From contig CM022668.1 in the NCBI GenBank assembly GCA_012295275.1, positions 7,941,818-8,004,317 of the forward strand: a stretch of DNA of 62,500 nucleotides. Reading direction: 5' to 3'. Positions 1 to 12,600 of this stretch are shown piece by piece. A program made the position numbers and the translations under genes. Source of the DNA: Chrysomallon squamiferum (taxonomy: Eukaryota; Mollusca; Gastropoda; Neomphalida; Peltospiridae). How positions within the stretch are numbered: position 1 is the first letter of the stretch; each line of letters starts with the position of its first letter. Under the pieces are notes generated by a model that saw nothing but the letters and a program-made list of their open reading frames with translations, was not told where the DNA came from and did not search any database.

Positions 1-250
1 CTTAAAGGCCAAACTGCAGCTACTCTTACTTCAGTGGTTAATAATTCAGAAATAGCGACCGCGCTCGACGACGGAACGCGCTCCACTTCCCTCGGACCAG
101 CTTCTCCGATACTCTAATTAACAGCGCAGCTTTGAGTAAATTCAATTTCAAACTTTTGTTTTCGACGTCGACGTGGGTTCGCTCGGTGCACGAGTGCTGT
201 AATTAGCTTACGTATTCACGCAACGTTGGCGTCGTTTTAAAAAGGTGTCG
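1..250. other. CpG-rich unique pocket with TAATTA motifs
   Basis: The segment is visibly richer in CG dinucleotides than its surroundings and free of simple repeats. It holds homeodomain-type cores (TAATTA near 116, TAATTAG near 201) and an overlapping GACGTC/GTCGAC cluster near 163-172. It could be a conserved noncoding element or part of a gene outside the window. No coding frame is convincing. Confidence 0.25.
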
Positions 251-739
251 ATGTATATCGTACCTTTACAAACGTGTGTGAACATTCTAACGATTGACTC
301 CCATGGCTGGGTGAGCTTAAGTAATAATTACAGCGAAACTTGTGACGTGAATAAATAAATCTCTCTTCAACCGTACCTAATCAGGCCATTAAAGTTTAAT
401 ATTTATTAGGAAAATGGTGTTGTTATGTGTTATGTATAATAAATAATGGATCTTTGTTTCGTGTGAGCTGCTAGAGGTTATTTCTTCAGTTCGCTGGTTT
501 CGTGGAATATAGGTCAGTTTTCTTCAGTGCATTCTACAGGTTATTTGTCAGATCAGCTATGTTCACAAAATGCTTGGACAGTATTTTTTGTCTATGAGAA
601 GGTTCATACAAAAATCATTGCTGCTGGTTAATAACAGCAGAAACAGAAGCGTTTTCTTTTCTCATATCATTATACAAAATATAGAAAATACTAATAAATA
701 ATAAAATATGTTCAGTTATATCGTTAATATATCCATTAG

Positions 740-742
<3 letters not shown>

Positions 743-829
<87 letters not shown>
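743..829. repeat. (CT)n microsatellite
   Basis: Perfect CT array of about 87 bp on the plus strand. Confidence 0.97.
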
Positions 830-832
<3 letters not shown>

Positions 833-1383
833 TTAATTATTATGTGCTAATTACAGTCTTTATCTCTGCTGGAGTGTCATTAAGTATTATTACTTTTTAG
901 CTGAATGCTGTGACGACGACAACAACGGCGCTGAACGAAACGATGTATATTAGACCCATTAAACTGAAAGGAATCCTGCGAGCCGGTTCACGCCCATTTG
1001 CTGCAGTGAAAGGAGCCAAGGTACGACATTACGATTCACTAACCAGAACACGTGAATCAACTAACCGGCTGAATAGCGTGCGGACACAAGCTGATAAAAA
1101 CACGGCAGTCGTAAAAATAGACAGTTAGTCGCTAATGCAGAAATTAAAACGAGATTAATCATGTTGTACGTGTCAGTGCGACCCGGAACCGAGCGCAATG
1201 ATCGGTGTTATATTTAGTGGTTGTCAAGGATATCGTGATGTAGGCAGATTGAAGGACGGGAAATTCTGGAATTGAAGGGATGAACAGAAAGGCCGGTGTT
1301 TTCAACGGACGAGTGAAAGACTGAATGATTGAATAGTTGTTTACTGAAACCTTGATATATTTTAACTTTAATACTGGTGTGTA

Positions 1384-1480
1384 TGAAACAGAAAATCTAC
1401 AGCGGCAATTTACTTTATCGCCGATCGCCAGAAAGTGAATTGTATGAGTGTCTGATAGCACCTACCACTTCTCTTGTTAC
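1384..1480 (-). repeat. Diverged duplicate of SINE body
   Basis: This segment resembles the 3' body of the SINE at 1525-1716. Both share GAAACAGAAAA.CTAC at one end and AGTGTCT.ATAGCA at the other, about 135-140 bp apart. It looks like a partial tandem copy of the SINE tail or a second truncated insertion. The resemblance is diverged and judged by eye. Confidence 0.4.
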
Positions 1481-1524
1481 CTAGCTCACGTTGATATTAA
1501 TGTTTATTTAGACAGAAATACGAA

Positions 1525-1716
1525 ACAGAAAAACTACGTCATCCACTGCTGTGATCAGCGGCTGGGGTAGTTTTTTAGTGTCTCATAGCAAATACAAGTT
1601 TCTTTGTTAAACCATTCATCTCAAACAGGAAATACCCTAGTCAGGGCGACGACAAGATTTGATCCTGTAATCAGTCAAGCGTCAAAAGTATGCTCAACCA
1701 CTGAGGTAGCGTTCAC
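1525..1716 (-). mobile_element. tRNA-derived SINE (decayed)
   Basis: Read on the minus strand, the head is tRNA-like. An A box (TACCTCAGTGG, complement of 1699-1709, one mismatch to TRGYNNANNNG) runs into the typical D-arm string CTCAGTGGTTGAGC. About 35 bp on is a B box (GGATCAAATCT, complement of 1655-1665) that fits GWTCRANNC exactly. A non-tRNA body of ~130 bp follows, ending near 1525. This is the architecture of a tRNA-derived SINE transcribed by RNA polymerase III. No target-site duplication was resolved. Confidence 0.55.
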
Positions 1717-2054
1717 TCCTACAGAGAGAGACGAGTACTCGGAAAAGAGAACTTTTGAAAGCAAACTTGAAAGCAGACGAGAAAAACTGTGCTATTGTAA
1801 TTAGCGGGGCCCGGCGCCAAATTAAGCATCAGAAATCTTATTTCATACGCAGATGATGATTGTAACGTAGTGCAGACACCTCACTTTTCGTGGGAACGAG
1901 AGTTGTTGTGGCAGACCACGAACGAGAAGTACATGAACTGACGTCAGTAGCAGGTGACGAAGTGAAAACGCGAATGTCGGGCTGTGTACCTGTAGCTGTT
2001 TGCTTGGAACGAAGTCAAGTGCGAGAGACAGACAGAACAGGGCGCGATGATGAA

Positions 2055-2330
2055 TGAAAGATAACACTAATGTGTGAGTGAAAGAATGAAGAAAGGGAAG
2101 TATGAATTAAAATAAGAAATAAAAACAGATTGACAGAAAGAAAGAAAAGAGAAATAAAGTAATAAATAACGAAAAGAAAGAAAGAATGAATAAAAGTAAA
2201 GAAAGACAAAAGAAGCTGTGGTTTAAATAAGACATACAGACAGACAGACAGACCGACAAACAAACAGAAAGACAGACATAGAAAATACATTAGCAATTAG
2301 AGAGTAAGAGAAGGAAAGGGGGGGAGAGAT
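2055..2330 (+). repeat. Purine-rich tract
   Basis: About 275 bp with almost only A and G on the plus strand (GAAA, GACA and GAAT motifs, including several GACA units near 2235-2252). Such tracts can adopt H-DNA. There is no coding signal. Confidence 0.7.
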
Positions 2331-2889
2331 ATTCTGATGAAGCAAGTGATTATTCTTATCAGAAGAAAAACATATTTACAAGTGTACGAATTACACAGAA
2401 ACGTGCAACAAATTATCATTATCTCCTGTAAGACTCCACTTGATTAACGATTATCGATATTTAATGAGATCCTGGCCTCGTTTGCGCGCAGTCATCAAAT
2501 AACGTGCTAAGATCAGCAGAAATCAATCAGAACATAACAATATTTGTCAAGATTATACGTGTTTTCGTGGCGTACCCGTAGGTGATTGAATCGAGACTTT
2601 GTATCATTAATTAGGGTTAAGTAAATAAACATGCGCACACACACATACAACAAACTGTTCAACAGACGTGTGTGTGTGTGCACGTGCGACCTGTGGCGTG
2701 TGTATAAATGGTGTATTACTGGTTATTGTGTTAGGTTTATCTTGCGAAGGTTAGAATGACCACCCACAGCGAGCCTCAGCCGCGCTATCTGCTACTGACT
2801 CAGAACAAATAAATAAATCTATTGTGAAACATGTATTTAACATGACAACACTAATTTGTTTTCTTATATCTGAAATGCCAGTATAATTA

Positions 2890-2890
2890 C

Positions 2891-2945
<55 letters not shown>
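2890..2945. repeat. (AT)n-(CA)n-(TA)n microsatellite
   Basis: Compound dinucleotide tract: AT to about 2914, AC to about 2936, then a short TA run. Confidence 0.95.
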
Positions 2946-3129
2946 CTTGTTGTTTTGAAATAACAGTAAAGAGTAAAATGAAGAAGCCAGATAATGAAAT
3001 AATAAAAAAAAAAATTAAAAATAAGAAAATAAAATTAAAAAAATTAAAAAAGAAAATAAATAACACATAAATAATAATAAATATATACGATCAAATTAAG
3101 TAATTGAAAAGTATTAATAAGTTAGTAAA

Positions 3130-3131
3130 CC

Positions 3132-3182
<51 letters not shown>

Positions 3183-3235
3183 ATAATAATAATAATCATA
3201 ATAATATTAATAATAATAATAAGAAGAAGAAGCAG
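3130..3235. repeat. (CAA)n-(AAT)n microsatellite
   Basis: A CAA array (3135-3181) runs into imperfect AAT and AAG repeats. Confidence 0.95.
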
Positions 3236-3668
3236 AAGAACATGAACAACAACATTACTACTATTAAAGTATAAAGATCGCTTGAAGAAAAATGCAAATT
3301 AAATCATGTTTTGTGACAGTAAAAATTTCCTTTTTTGCCCGATTCATCAACGTCAAGTCATTTTATTATTTTTGTAAACCTGTACACGGCGCTGACGCAG
3401 ACAACACCTGTACAAATTTGCATATTAAAAAGCCTCGCAGCGAGCATACAACAGCAACGGAAACAACGTCCCTATCTCCGACGTCATCGTACACAGGACT
3501 AATTTTGTCTGACATTTACAACTAATAGTACAGACACGATTCCAGACGTTGTGTTATAATTTCGTTTCTTGATTTGCGTAACGGTTGTTTTGCTCTGTTT
3601 TGTGATGTTTTTTGTTTTGTTTGTATAAATTATTAATGCTTGAACTGCCGTGTTTCACTGTACTTTTA

Positions 3669-3975
3669 TATATATATATATAGCACATACATACATACGT
3701 CATTCATACACACACACACACACATATCCATAATCAAATATACATTTACCTACATACATATTTTTATGTGTATATGTCTGTGTGCTTTTATGTGTGTGTG
3801 TGTGTGTGTGTTCCTGTGTTGTTCCTGTGTGTGTGTCTGTGTGTGTGGTATGTGTATATGTGTGTTCCTCTGAGTGTGTGTTATGTGTATGTGTGTGTTC
3901 ATGTGTGTGTCTGTGTTTCTGTTTGTGTGGATGCACCTGTGTGTGTCTGTGTGTGTGTGTCTGTGTGTGTGTGAT
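3669..3975. repeat. Composite CA/TA/GT low-complexity block
   Basis: TA, CATA, CA and then interrupted GT runs. Apparent open frames here are Val-Cys or His-Thr strings produced by the dinucleotides. Confidence 0.9.
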
Positions 3976-5470
3976 CTATGATATCTGTACAAATGACAGA
4001 ACCAGACACTTCTAATAGCTGCTGCTAAATGTTGATAACTGGACAGTCGCAGATGTCTATTATCAAAGATGACCCACAACAGGAGAATGGGTCATTTGAA
4101 GTCAGGACAGCACGACCCAATGTCCACTCAGTGTGTCCTGTTATTTCTGTAAATACTCGCACACGAAGGAAACTCGTATTAAAGTGGCTCTCTCTGTCAG
4201 CGAGGTTCTGACCTCATTTATATTTGGCAGGATTTCAAATGATTCTTTGTACGAATACACTTGAATAGATAGTGTTAGGTCATCATGCCACAGTGACTCT
4301 AATTGGGGGTCTGAAGTTTACAAAGTATAATGTTCATTTCCCTTAGTGATGACACAGAACGATCTAACTCAAGTTACAGCAAACGTTCACTTCTTTCTCA
4401 CAGTCTCTTTAAAAACCCTGCGATGGATAAAACCTCGTTTTCGTGTCCATGAAAGCGTACTCGATTCAATAAGCTTACTGAACCCGCTAGTTAATAATAA
4501 TTTGTGAAGTCTCAGTGGTTACTTGATTAAGATAATCTTATTAAACTGACATCCTCTCTTCTACCTAATTACCCATTAAACTGTTTCCCGTTCTAAACAT
4601 TGCTCCACGATTCGTGTATTAAACGTCATGGTATATTTTTTCCTATCTACAAGTAAAAGATCTCTGATAGTTTAAAAACTATAACTAGCATCTAATTTTC
4701 TTTTATAATTTCCTTCCCACCAGTTTCCTTGTTAAAACCTTCTGTGTCCTCTTGTAATTATGAAAATATAACCCTGTTTGCTAGGTTGTCTGTCAGCTAA
4801 TACAAACAAAATGTCTCGCGATATAAATCGAACAAAGCACGATTTTCGTTTTTGACAAATTTACTCTCAACTCGATCTTGGGCGTACAGCCAAACCGGTG
4901 CGGGAGAACTTGCAGAAAACACACACTGGGGTTAAACACCAAACCAGAGCGTTGCTATCATTACGCGATCAGAGACGCTTCATATAAAGATTGAGATAAG
5001 CAATTTTAATTAAGCAGTTAAACAATTACAGTTTACACTCTGTTTACTCAACGTCAGTGATCGCGGTTGTTGTGCCAAGCTGAACGTGGTCAACAACGTC
5101 AGTGATTCTGGGACACAGAAAGCCGGGCTGCGAGTTCAGTTCACGCGGTGGTTAATTTAAATCAGACGAACGTTTTAATTAAAGCATTTTTTTCTATCTT
5201 TATTGTTTTCCAGACACTTGACATCTTGAAACTCACAACATTCTCATTAGCTAGAACATCGTGTATTTGCACGTTCGTCAAAGCGAGCGAGGGCAGAGCT
5301 GTGTTATTTGACGCTGTTTTCATGGGATGCTACTAGAACTGGGTTACTTGGGTTACTCTTTCCGATTAGCAGCAAAGAATATTTTATATGCACCATTCCA
5401 CATACAGGATAGCAAAATACAATAACGTTTTTCTCACCAGTTATACAGTACAGTTTGGAAAGAGAAATAG

Positions 5471-5620
5471 TTCAATGTGTCACCATGCGGGGTTGATCCG
5501 AAAATCCCCAGCTTTAAGTGTACATATTTCAATGTACCACCAGCAGGAGTTGAACAGAAGAGCCACCGTACGTTTAACGTATATAGTTCAATATGCAACC
5601 AGCAGGAGTTGAACAGAAGA
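5471..5620. repeat. Three-unit minisatellite, 57-59 bp period
   Basis: Units begin with TTCAAT at 5471, 5528 and 5587. Units 2 and 3 share CAGCAGGAGTTGAACAGAAG exactly. Unit 1 is diverged (GCGGGGTTGATCCGAAAA in the same place). The GTTGAAC/GTTGATC core recalls a tRNA B box, so the unit may derive from a SINE fragment; that is inference. Confidence 0.75.
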
Positions 5621-5844
5621 GCCTTAAAGGTACTTTCTGTCACTGAATTCGTCCCGTGCCTCCTTCTACATACCAGACAAACGACTGTAAGTGTTTTCTT
5701 GATGTGAAAAATGCTTAATGGTGAAATGGTTGGTCGTGTTGTTAGGATGACGAGAAATAACAAAGAGGAGACGAATGGAGCTGTCAGCTTCACGCTTTAC
5801 GTTGATTTTTCTGTCTGGTAGCACAGAGTTTAGATTAATGTGCA

Positions 5845-6200
5845 GTCTGAGACGAACAAAAATAAAAAAGGTAAAAAGGAAAGGATGAACGTTTGATGAA
5901 ATGGAGAATGAGTAAAAAGGATAGAAGGATAGAGGTTAACAACAGAAAGGAAAATTAGTATGATGGAATGAAAAAAGAAAGGAAGAATTTAATGAAAGGT
6001 AGAGGAGAAATAGGAAGAATGACAGGAAGGAAAGGTAAAAAGACGAAAAGAAAAAGGACATAGAAGAAACGATGGAAAGAAGAATGAAAGAAAAACAAAA
6101 GATGGAAAAACGAAAGAAAATAATAATAAAAAAATAATGAAGTTAATGAAAATACTGAATGGTACAGGAATGAAAGGAAAATAAAGTAACGATACCTATG
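5845..6200 (+). repeat. Purine-rich tract
   Basis: About 350 bp composed mainly of A and G with GGAAAGGA, GAAAG and AAAAAGG motifs. It is the longest purine-biased stretch in the window. No coding signal. Confidence 0.7.
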
Positions 6201-6435
6201 TTAAATTAATATTAAAAGTCTAGTTTATTTATTCATTCATTCATGAAATTAATGTATTTCTCTCGCATTCCGCGAAAAGCAGATTATGAACGCCTCGTCG
6301 CTATATAACAAATGCAGGTAAATGAAAATAAAAATAAAAACTGAAATGTAAAGTATGACTTGATATTAAACAATTTCGCATACCGATTTTTAAATGTATT
6401 CATTTTATACTCGTGTTACTTAAAGGAAGATACGA

Positions 6436-6475
6436 AATTATATTATGACGTCATAAAGTGATGACGTTTATTTTG
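6436..6475 (+). repeat. CRE-bearing 40-bp dispersed repeat, copy 1
   Basis: Matches the reverse complement of 25757-25796 at 37 of 40 positions. It contains a full CRE palindrome TGACGTCA (6446-6453) and a second TGACGT half-site (6462-6467). The match weakens beyond both ends. It could be a transposon remnant or a duplicated regulatory module. Confidence 0.6.
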
Positions 6476-6616
6476 TTTGCATAATTAATGAAGGAGAAGA
6501 CCATATTAGAGATTTTTTCATTTATTAATATTGTTGTTGTTGTTGTGGTATCGTTACAATTAGAAATGATTAACAAAAGTGTCGGGCTATACCAAAAAAT
6601 ATGACAAATAATTATT

Positions 6617-6768
<152 letters not shown>

Positions 6769-7507
6769 GTAACAAGTAGTCAGTACGTTGTTTTCATAGA
6801 AATACAAGACACAAAAATGGCAAGAAAAAGTAAATGTTCAGTGCGATATTGCGATTCACTCCCACCGCCAAAGCACACACTCTAATACTGTAGTAACATA
6901 GTTTGTATAATCTGAGTAGCCATCAATTCAGATCAACTTCGTTATATTAACTGAAAACTTTATCATTAAAAAAGAATGGTTGTACGTGAAATTATCACAA
7001 AAATATATAATTAGCTGTTTGTGACCACGTATATATATATATATGTATATAAATATGTATGTATTCAGGCCATTTTCTATCACAAACACACTTTATGTCA
7101 TCAATCAACAAGATGATTTGAGCACGCCACACAGACGTTTCTTAATAACACTTGAAGTTTTCAACAACACGATGTAGCTCGCTGTTTTACGTCTGTTCCA
7201 GTCTACACGTCTCCCCTGCCCAGAGCAAGCAGTGTTCATAACACACTGTTTACCTGCCTCCACGCACAGGTGTTCACGTTCACGTCGTATCTACGACCTG
7301 ACGTTGTGTACACAGACATTTACACTCAAATACATGCGTGCATACATTTACATGATAGCCATGTTCGTACCACTTGTTAGTGTGTGTGCGTGTGTGCGTG
7401 CCCGCGATTCATCCAAAGTTATTCATATATTATATACATTATGCTTAACCTATATGGATACTTTTATATGTAATATATACATGCATACACTCATATTTAT
7501 GTATTAA

Positions 7508-7509
<2 letters not shown>

Positions 7510-7587
<78 letters not shown>
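7510..7587. repeat. (CT)n-(AT)n microsatellite
   Basis: CT array 7510-7562 joined to an AT array to 7587. Confidence 0.97.
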
Positions 7588-8454
7588 TAATTAATTAGTG
7601 TGCGTGTGTGTGTAGGCCCCCTATATCTCTTTAAATAGCTCTCTATACATTTACGTGTATCTTTCTGTCTCTCTTTCTTATTGTTCTCTCTACTTTTTCG
7701 TCCAGTTCACTCTCTCTCTCTCTCTGTCTCGCTGTTATTCACTCTTTTCCATTATCTCTCGCTAGCTCGCGCCGCTCAGTGAGCGCGCTTAAAGCAGGTG
7801 TCTATCGGCAGAAAAGGTCAGTTCGCTAAAAGATCATTTTCCCACAATCTCGGATAACAATAGAATCACGCAGAGATGTTAAGATTGGAGAGCGCAACCC
7901 GAGGAAACACCCAAAGAAAAACAAAGAGAGAAGTTGTCAGAGAAAACAGAAGAATCTATCATTATCTACATTACATATGATGCTATTTATTTTCGTGTTT
8001 ATGTCCACTTTAAGTTCAAGAACATTAGTGTAGTTGAACAATTCTGTGGCCTAAATAATTTACTGTATAAACCGACAGACTGTTATCTGTGAGAAAATAG
8101 AAAAACTGGTTTGAACGTAGCCATACGCAACTTTCTGTTAGACAACATAATTTTATTGTTTCTGTTTTATAGATGGGCTGAATTCGCTGTTAAAGATGAA
8201 GAGATGGGACGAATGAATGAAGGAAGGAATGGTAGATAAGCAAACGAATGGACATAAAAATATATTTGACAATCTCGGCAGACAAACAAACAAACAAACA
8301 AATAAATAAATCGTTCAAGGTAAAAACCAGCTTTGATAAGAAAGTCTTGTTCATAGTATAGATTGTATTATGGGAGGGATTTTCATTTATTGTAACTTCA
8401 AACGTAATTAACTTCATTATGTGACAATGAAACAATCTTTTAGGAACGAAGGTA

Positions 8455-8650
8455 TGTGTGTGTGTGTATGGGTATTTATGTGTGTTCGCGTGTATTTGTG
8501 TGTATCTATGTATGTATGTATGTATATATGTATATATGTATGCATTCATCTATATATGTGTATATATATGTATGCATTCATCTATATATGTGTATATAAA
8601 TGTATGTATGTATGCATGCAAGCATGTAGGTATATGTATAGATGTAATGT
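8455..8650. repeat. GT/TATG-rich block with 32-bp duplication
   Basis: Interrupted TG and TATG repeats. Inside, TATGTATGCATTCATC plus the following 16 bp is present twice; TGCATTCA occurs at 8541 and 8573. Confidence 0.85.
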
Positions 8651-8720
8651 GTCTTATATATAATGCACATATATGGAAAAAGGTGAAAGAAAAAAAAAAG
8701 TCTCGAAGGAGAAAAGTTAC

Positions 8721-9052
8721 CATTGCAGCTGTCTTCATCACAATCCCAAATTGAGTCGTTGGAGCTGATGCTGAAGAGCTCGGCTTTGCCGTCAGCGAAG
8801 TCATTGTAGAGCTTAATGCGCTGCGCCCACGTGACATCGGGCGCCTGCACCGTGTTCTTCAGACGTCGCCTCGCATTGGCGAACCAGTTCGACACCTGCA
8901 CCAACGACATGCGACTTCCGCTCGCCAGCGTCATCTTCTGAGACTTGGTGGGGTAGGGGTTGTCGCGGTGGCGGTACAGCCAGCGCTTCAGGGGTCGGGC
9001 CATGTCCTGCAGGACCTGTCGCTTCTGGTGAACCTTGTCCGGGACGATTTTT
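8721..9052 (-). CDS. mkx: Mohawk homeobox, internal exon (TALE homeodomain)
   Basis: This internal exon encodes the DNA-binding domain of a Mohawk-type nuclear transcription factor. Counting from the first full codon, the order is a basic lead-in (KIVPDKVHQKRQ), helix 1 (QDMARPLKRWLYRHRDN), the TALE-specific PYP loop at residues 32-34, helix 2, and recognition helix VSNWFANARRRLKN with WFAN at 56-59. Alanine after WF is shared by Mohawk and Iroquois proteins. The conserved Mohawk extension follows (PDVTWAQRIKLYN, then an acidic SISSND tail). The acceptor is TTTCTTTCACTGTTTCAG before 9052, and the donor is AATG|GTAACT with GT at 8720-8719. The exon starts with the third base of a codon and ends with the first base of one: 332 nt, 110 full codons. 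The frame stays open past both splice sites, but the extensions are intronic. In vertebrates Mohawk acts in tendon and muscle development; its role here is not shown by the sequence. The C-terminal exons lie outside the window. Confidence 0.95.
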
Positions 9053-9128
9053 CTGAAACAGTGAAAGAAAGAAAGAATAAATACCACAGTTATACAGCTG
9101 GAGTTATGTAGTGTGCTCATAATATTAA

Positions 9129-9129
<1 letters not shown>

Positions 9130-9176
<47 letters not shown>
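9130..9176. repeat. (ATT)n microsatellite
   Basis: ATT array just upstream of the homeobox exon acceptor, on its intron side. Confidence 0.97.
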
Positions 9177-9292
9177 TTTGTACTTTATTAACCGGAGATA
9201 ATAGGCAGAGTGAAGGTTTTAATAAAATAAAATAAAAATAGTATTACCATTACTACTACTACCACCTTACTATAATTATTGTTTTTGTTAGT

Positions 9293-9418
9293 ATTATTAT
9301 TATTATTACTACTACTAGAGTACTACTACTACTACTACTACTATCTACTACTACTATTATTATTATTATTATTGTTATTATTATTATTATTATTATTATT
9401 GTTGTTGTTGTTGTTGTT
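9293..9418. repeat. Mixed ATT/ACT/GTT trinucleotide block
   Basis: Consecutive ATT, TAC, ATT and GTT runs with interruptions. Confidence 0.95.
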
Positions 9419-9484
9419 TTATGGTCGTTACTACTGTTTCTATTATTGTTGTTGTTATGTTTCTGTTGGGTGTTGTTTACTATA
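9417..9484 (+). repeat. Dispersed repeat R3, copy 1
   Basis: TTTTATGGTCGTTACTACTG through TGTTGTTTACTATA matches 19801-19879 with few changes. The two copies differ mainly by an inserted CTTATTATT and a GGT change. Both sit directly 3' of an ATT/GTT trinucleotide array, so they descend from one ancestral unit. Confidence 0.65.
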
Positions 9485-10440
9485 GTTGTTGTGTATAATA
9501 TTAAACTCTTGTCTTTGTTCCGTTTCCGCTTGAGTGCATTTTACATTTGTGCATAGTAGGCAGTTCTGTTTGAAGTGACAGAAAAGCCGCAGTGAGCGAA
9601 AACGGAAGGAAACGCATTTAATTACATCACGTTTTATCAGTTGTCTTACGTAGAGGTCATATCACAAATAATACACAACAAACACACACACACATACATA
9701 TATGTATTGTTTATTGTGTGCGTGTATGTGCGTGTATTTGTTTATATTATGTAGTTGTTTTACAACTTTGGACTCACCGAGTATCTAGATATTCGCTCGA
9801 TCTTTTAAAACATACAAATATTTAACATTGCCTAAGTTCAGTTAATTTCTAATCCATTTAAGCTAATTAATTTTTATATATTAAATTTCTGATAGTATGA
9901 ATAGTTTGTTCTGTGGGTCCAGTAAAGCGTGCTTTACGTGATCATTATCATCACAAACTTAAGTATCATTATAATCACTGTTATCGTCATAATTATTATA
10001 ATCATCATCATCACCATGATCATTATTTTCTTAAGTAACATTTTTATCATTTCTAAAATCATCATCATAATCATCACAGTTATGGCCATAATTACCAACA
10101 TCGTCATCATCACTAACATCATCTTAAAATAAATATAATTCCAAGGTCATTGGATCCTATCACAACATCACACCCCTTCTTGAACCCGCCCTTGAAATTT
10201 TGTTTGTGGTGAAAACCGTTTCGCTGTGAAACTGGCGTAAAGAGGTGGAAACACACACAACAAAATACTCACACACGAGTCATAAAAACCATTCATAAAC
10301 ACACTTTTTAAAACTTCTTTCTTTGTCCTTCTTTTATGACAGCTTACGTCAACAACAAAACGCTTGTTTTTCTAACCCCAAAGTTATCCTGTTTGTTTTC
10401 CAGAGCGAACTGTTGTAACGTGTTGTGCTAATGTTTTCAA

Positions 10441-10535
10441 CAGAAGGAAAAACAGAAAGAAAAAAACAGAAAAAGAAAAAAATAAAGAAGAAGAAGAAAA
10501 GAAACAAGAAGAAGGAGAAAAGCAGGACAAAGTCA
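10441..10535 (+). repeat. Purine-rich tract
   Basis: About 95 bp of AAG/GAAA-type repeats. Confidence 0.7.
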
Positions 10536-10561
10536 CACTAGGAAAGGAAACTAATCAATTA

Positions 10562-10563
<2 letters not shown>

Positions 10564-10634
<71 letters not shown>
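10564..10634. repeat. (ATT)n microsatellite
   Basis: Near-perfect ATT array of about 70 bp. Confidence 0.97.
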
Positions 10635-11310
10635 GTTATTGTTTTTTAAATCATTATCACTATCGGTATTATTATAAACAAATAAATAACCGACTTTTCG
10701 AAAGATTAAAACTGCGATAATACTTTGCGATTTACTATAACGATTTTTTTTTTTCATTACTGTAATCAGAAAATAACGATTTATTTACTGACTTACTTAT
10801 TCGTTCGTAACTTGAGATACGTATCAGTACAACGCACAAATATTACAATTATCTTCAACGTCAGCATTTTTCGTAAAAAATGATTTTGTCAAGGCCATTC
10901 CTTTTTTTAATCTCCATTTTTTTCCCCTAACCTTTTCATTAACTTTATTTGGCTCTCAAGAAAGGTTACCTGAATCCAAATCAAAGATTAACTCGCGTCT
11001 CTGACGTTTCGCGCTAGAGGTCGCGTTCAGTAATACGTTTCAAAATGTCTGACCTTAAACGCATGGATGCATGTTAACAAAACGTGGAGAAGAGGTATAA
11101 TATACTGAAACACCTGTCACCTGCATTTCTGTCTTTCGTTAACGCTCTTCCCTTAACAGTTGGTTTGCAAATGTTCCTACGTTTTTTAGGAGAGATTTGG
11201 TGATAAATATAACAGTACATTAGAGAACGTTCGCCGTTATCTATTTATAGTGTGTGTGAAACTGTTCACCTCGTTTCTGTTTATTTATTTATTGCGTTGT
11301 TATTTGTACA

Positions 11311-11314
<4 letters not shown>

Positions 11315-11388
<74 letters not shown>
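11315..11388. repeat. (CT)n microsatellite
   Basis: Perfect CT array of 74 bp. Confidence 0.97.
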
Positions 11389-11392
<4 letters not shown>

Positions 11393-12012
11393 TTTCCTTC
11401 TGAACTCTATGAGTACTTTTAATGCTTTAAACAATTCATATTTATATTCTTTTTTTTTTTTTTTTTTTTAAATCAGTCTAAACTATTATTCTTTCAACCT
11501 TTGTACCCAGCTACTGTTTCAACCTTCCCCAAGTACCCACACAGTACAAAAAAAAAAAAAAAAAAAAGTGAAGAAGAAAATAATGAAAATTCGACGAGTG
11601 GGTGTTTGTCAAATTAAATGCGCAAAGCCCAAACGTGAGTCAGCGCTCGTTCAACAATGAAACAACCCTGACAACGTCGTCCCTCACCTCGCAGCGTGCG
11701 ACGGCGACAGAGTATCAAGACGTGAGTGGGAATTAAAGGTGCGAGCACACATACGCGACCCGGCAGACGCTACGGAATTGGATTAGAGGATTCTCGCTGT
11801 TTGCTTAGTTCACTATCGTATTTTCCTTCTTTGTTTAAGCGTGTTTGCCAAAGTCTTTGCGTTCAGGGGTTGACACATCGCTCAACAATGCCGGCGCTTT
11901 CAGTGTCATTTTTTTTTTTTTTAAATTTTTTTTTCACTGCGTCACATTTGCACTGTTGCTATGGCAACATGGCGTACGAGGTGACTATATATATGTATAC
12001 CAAAAAAAAAAA

Positions 12013-12043
<31 letters not shown>

Positions 12044-12524
12044 TGTGATCTGACTTTTTTTTGAGTCGGGATAAAACGAAAGAAAATAAATGAATCGTAA
12101 TGAAGATCACTATCAAGTCGACTGTCTGTCTGTCCTTTTGTTCGTCTGTCTGCAATTATTAACATAAACAATAGTGATACATACAGATACATTCTGTGTA
12201 TTGAAATGTATATGTATATATATGTGTGTGTGTGTGTGTCTGTATATCTGTGTATCTATTTATTAATCCATCTGTTCTTCAACACTGTTTGTGTTTCTAT
12301 TTGTATTTTGTCATATGATACTAGCTGCAGCAAAAACAACAGCTGCAACATCATCACCAACATACTACTACCAACCTCCTACCACCTCAACATCGGTTAT
12401 CAATAACAAAGTAACACTACTACAACTGTTACTTCGACTACAGTAACAACATTTTTTTTACACAAACTTTGTCTATGAAAAACAAACATAATACTGGTGG
12501 AACAACAACAACAACGACAACGAC

Positions 12525-12600
12525 GACAAAAATAAAATAAAATAAAATAAAATAAATAATAAAAATAAACAATAAAAAAACATAAAATACGTAACTATAA
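12525..12600. repeat. A-rich (AAAAT)n tract
   Basis: Five-base AAAAT repeats followed by A-rich sequence. Confidence 0.85.

Noticed and set aside
910-1128. 72-codon plus-strand frame
   Set aside because: It starts at GTG, begins with a Thr string from a GAC/AAC repeat and shows no domain or splice support.
7761-7790. GC-rich imperfect inverted repeat (CGCTCAGTGAGCG) resembling a parvovirus terminal hairpin
   Set aside because: Only a 13-bp palindrome; no long hairpin, no second terminal copy and no viral reading frame nearby.
8578-9120. Mohawk frame taken as one 180-residue ORF
   Set aside because: The first ~22 and last ~48 residues lie outside the splice sites and are intron-derived; the conserved sequence stops exactly at them.
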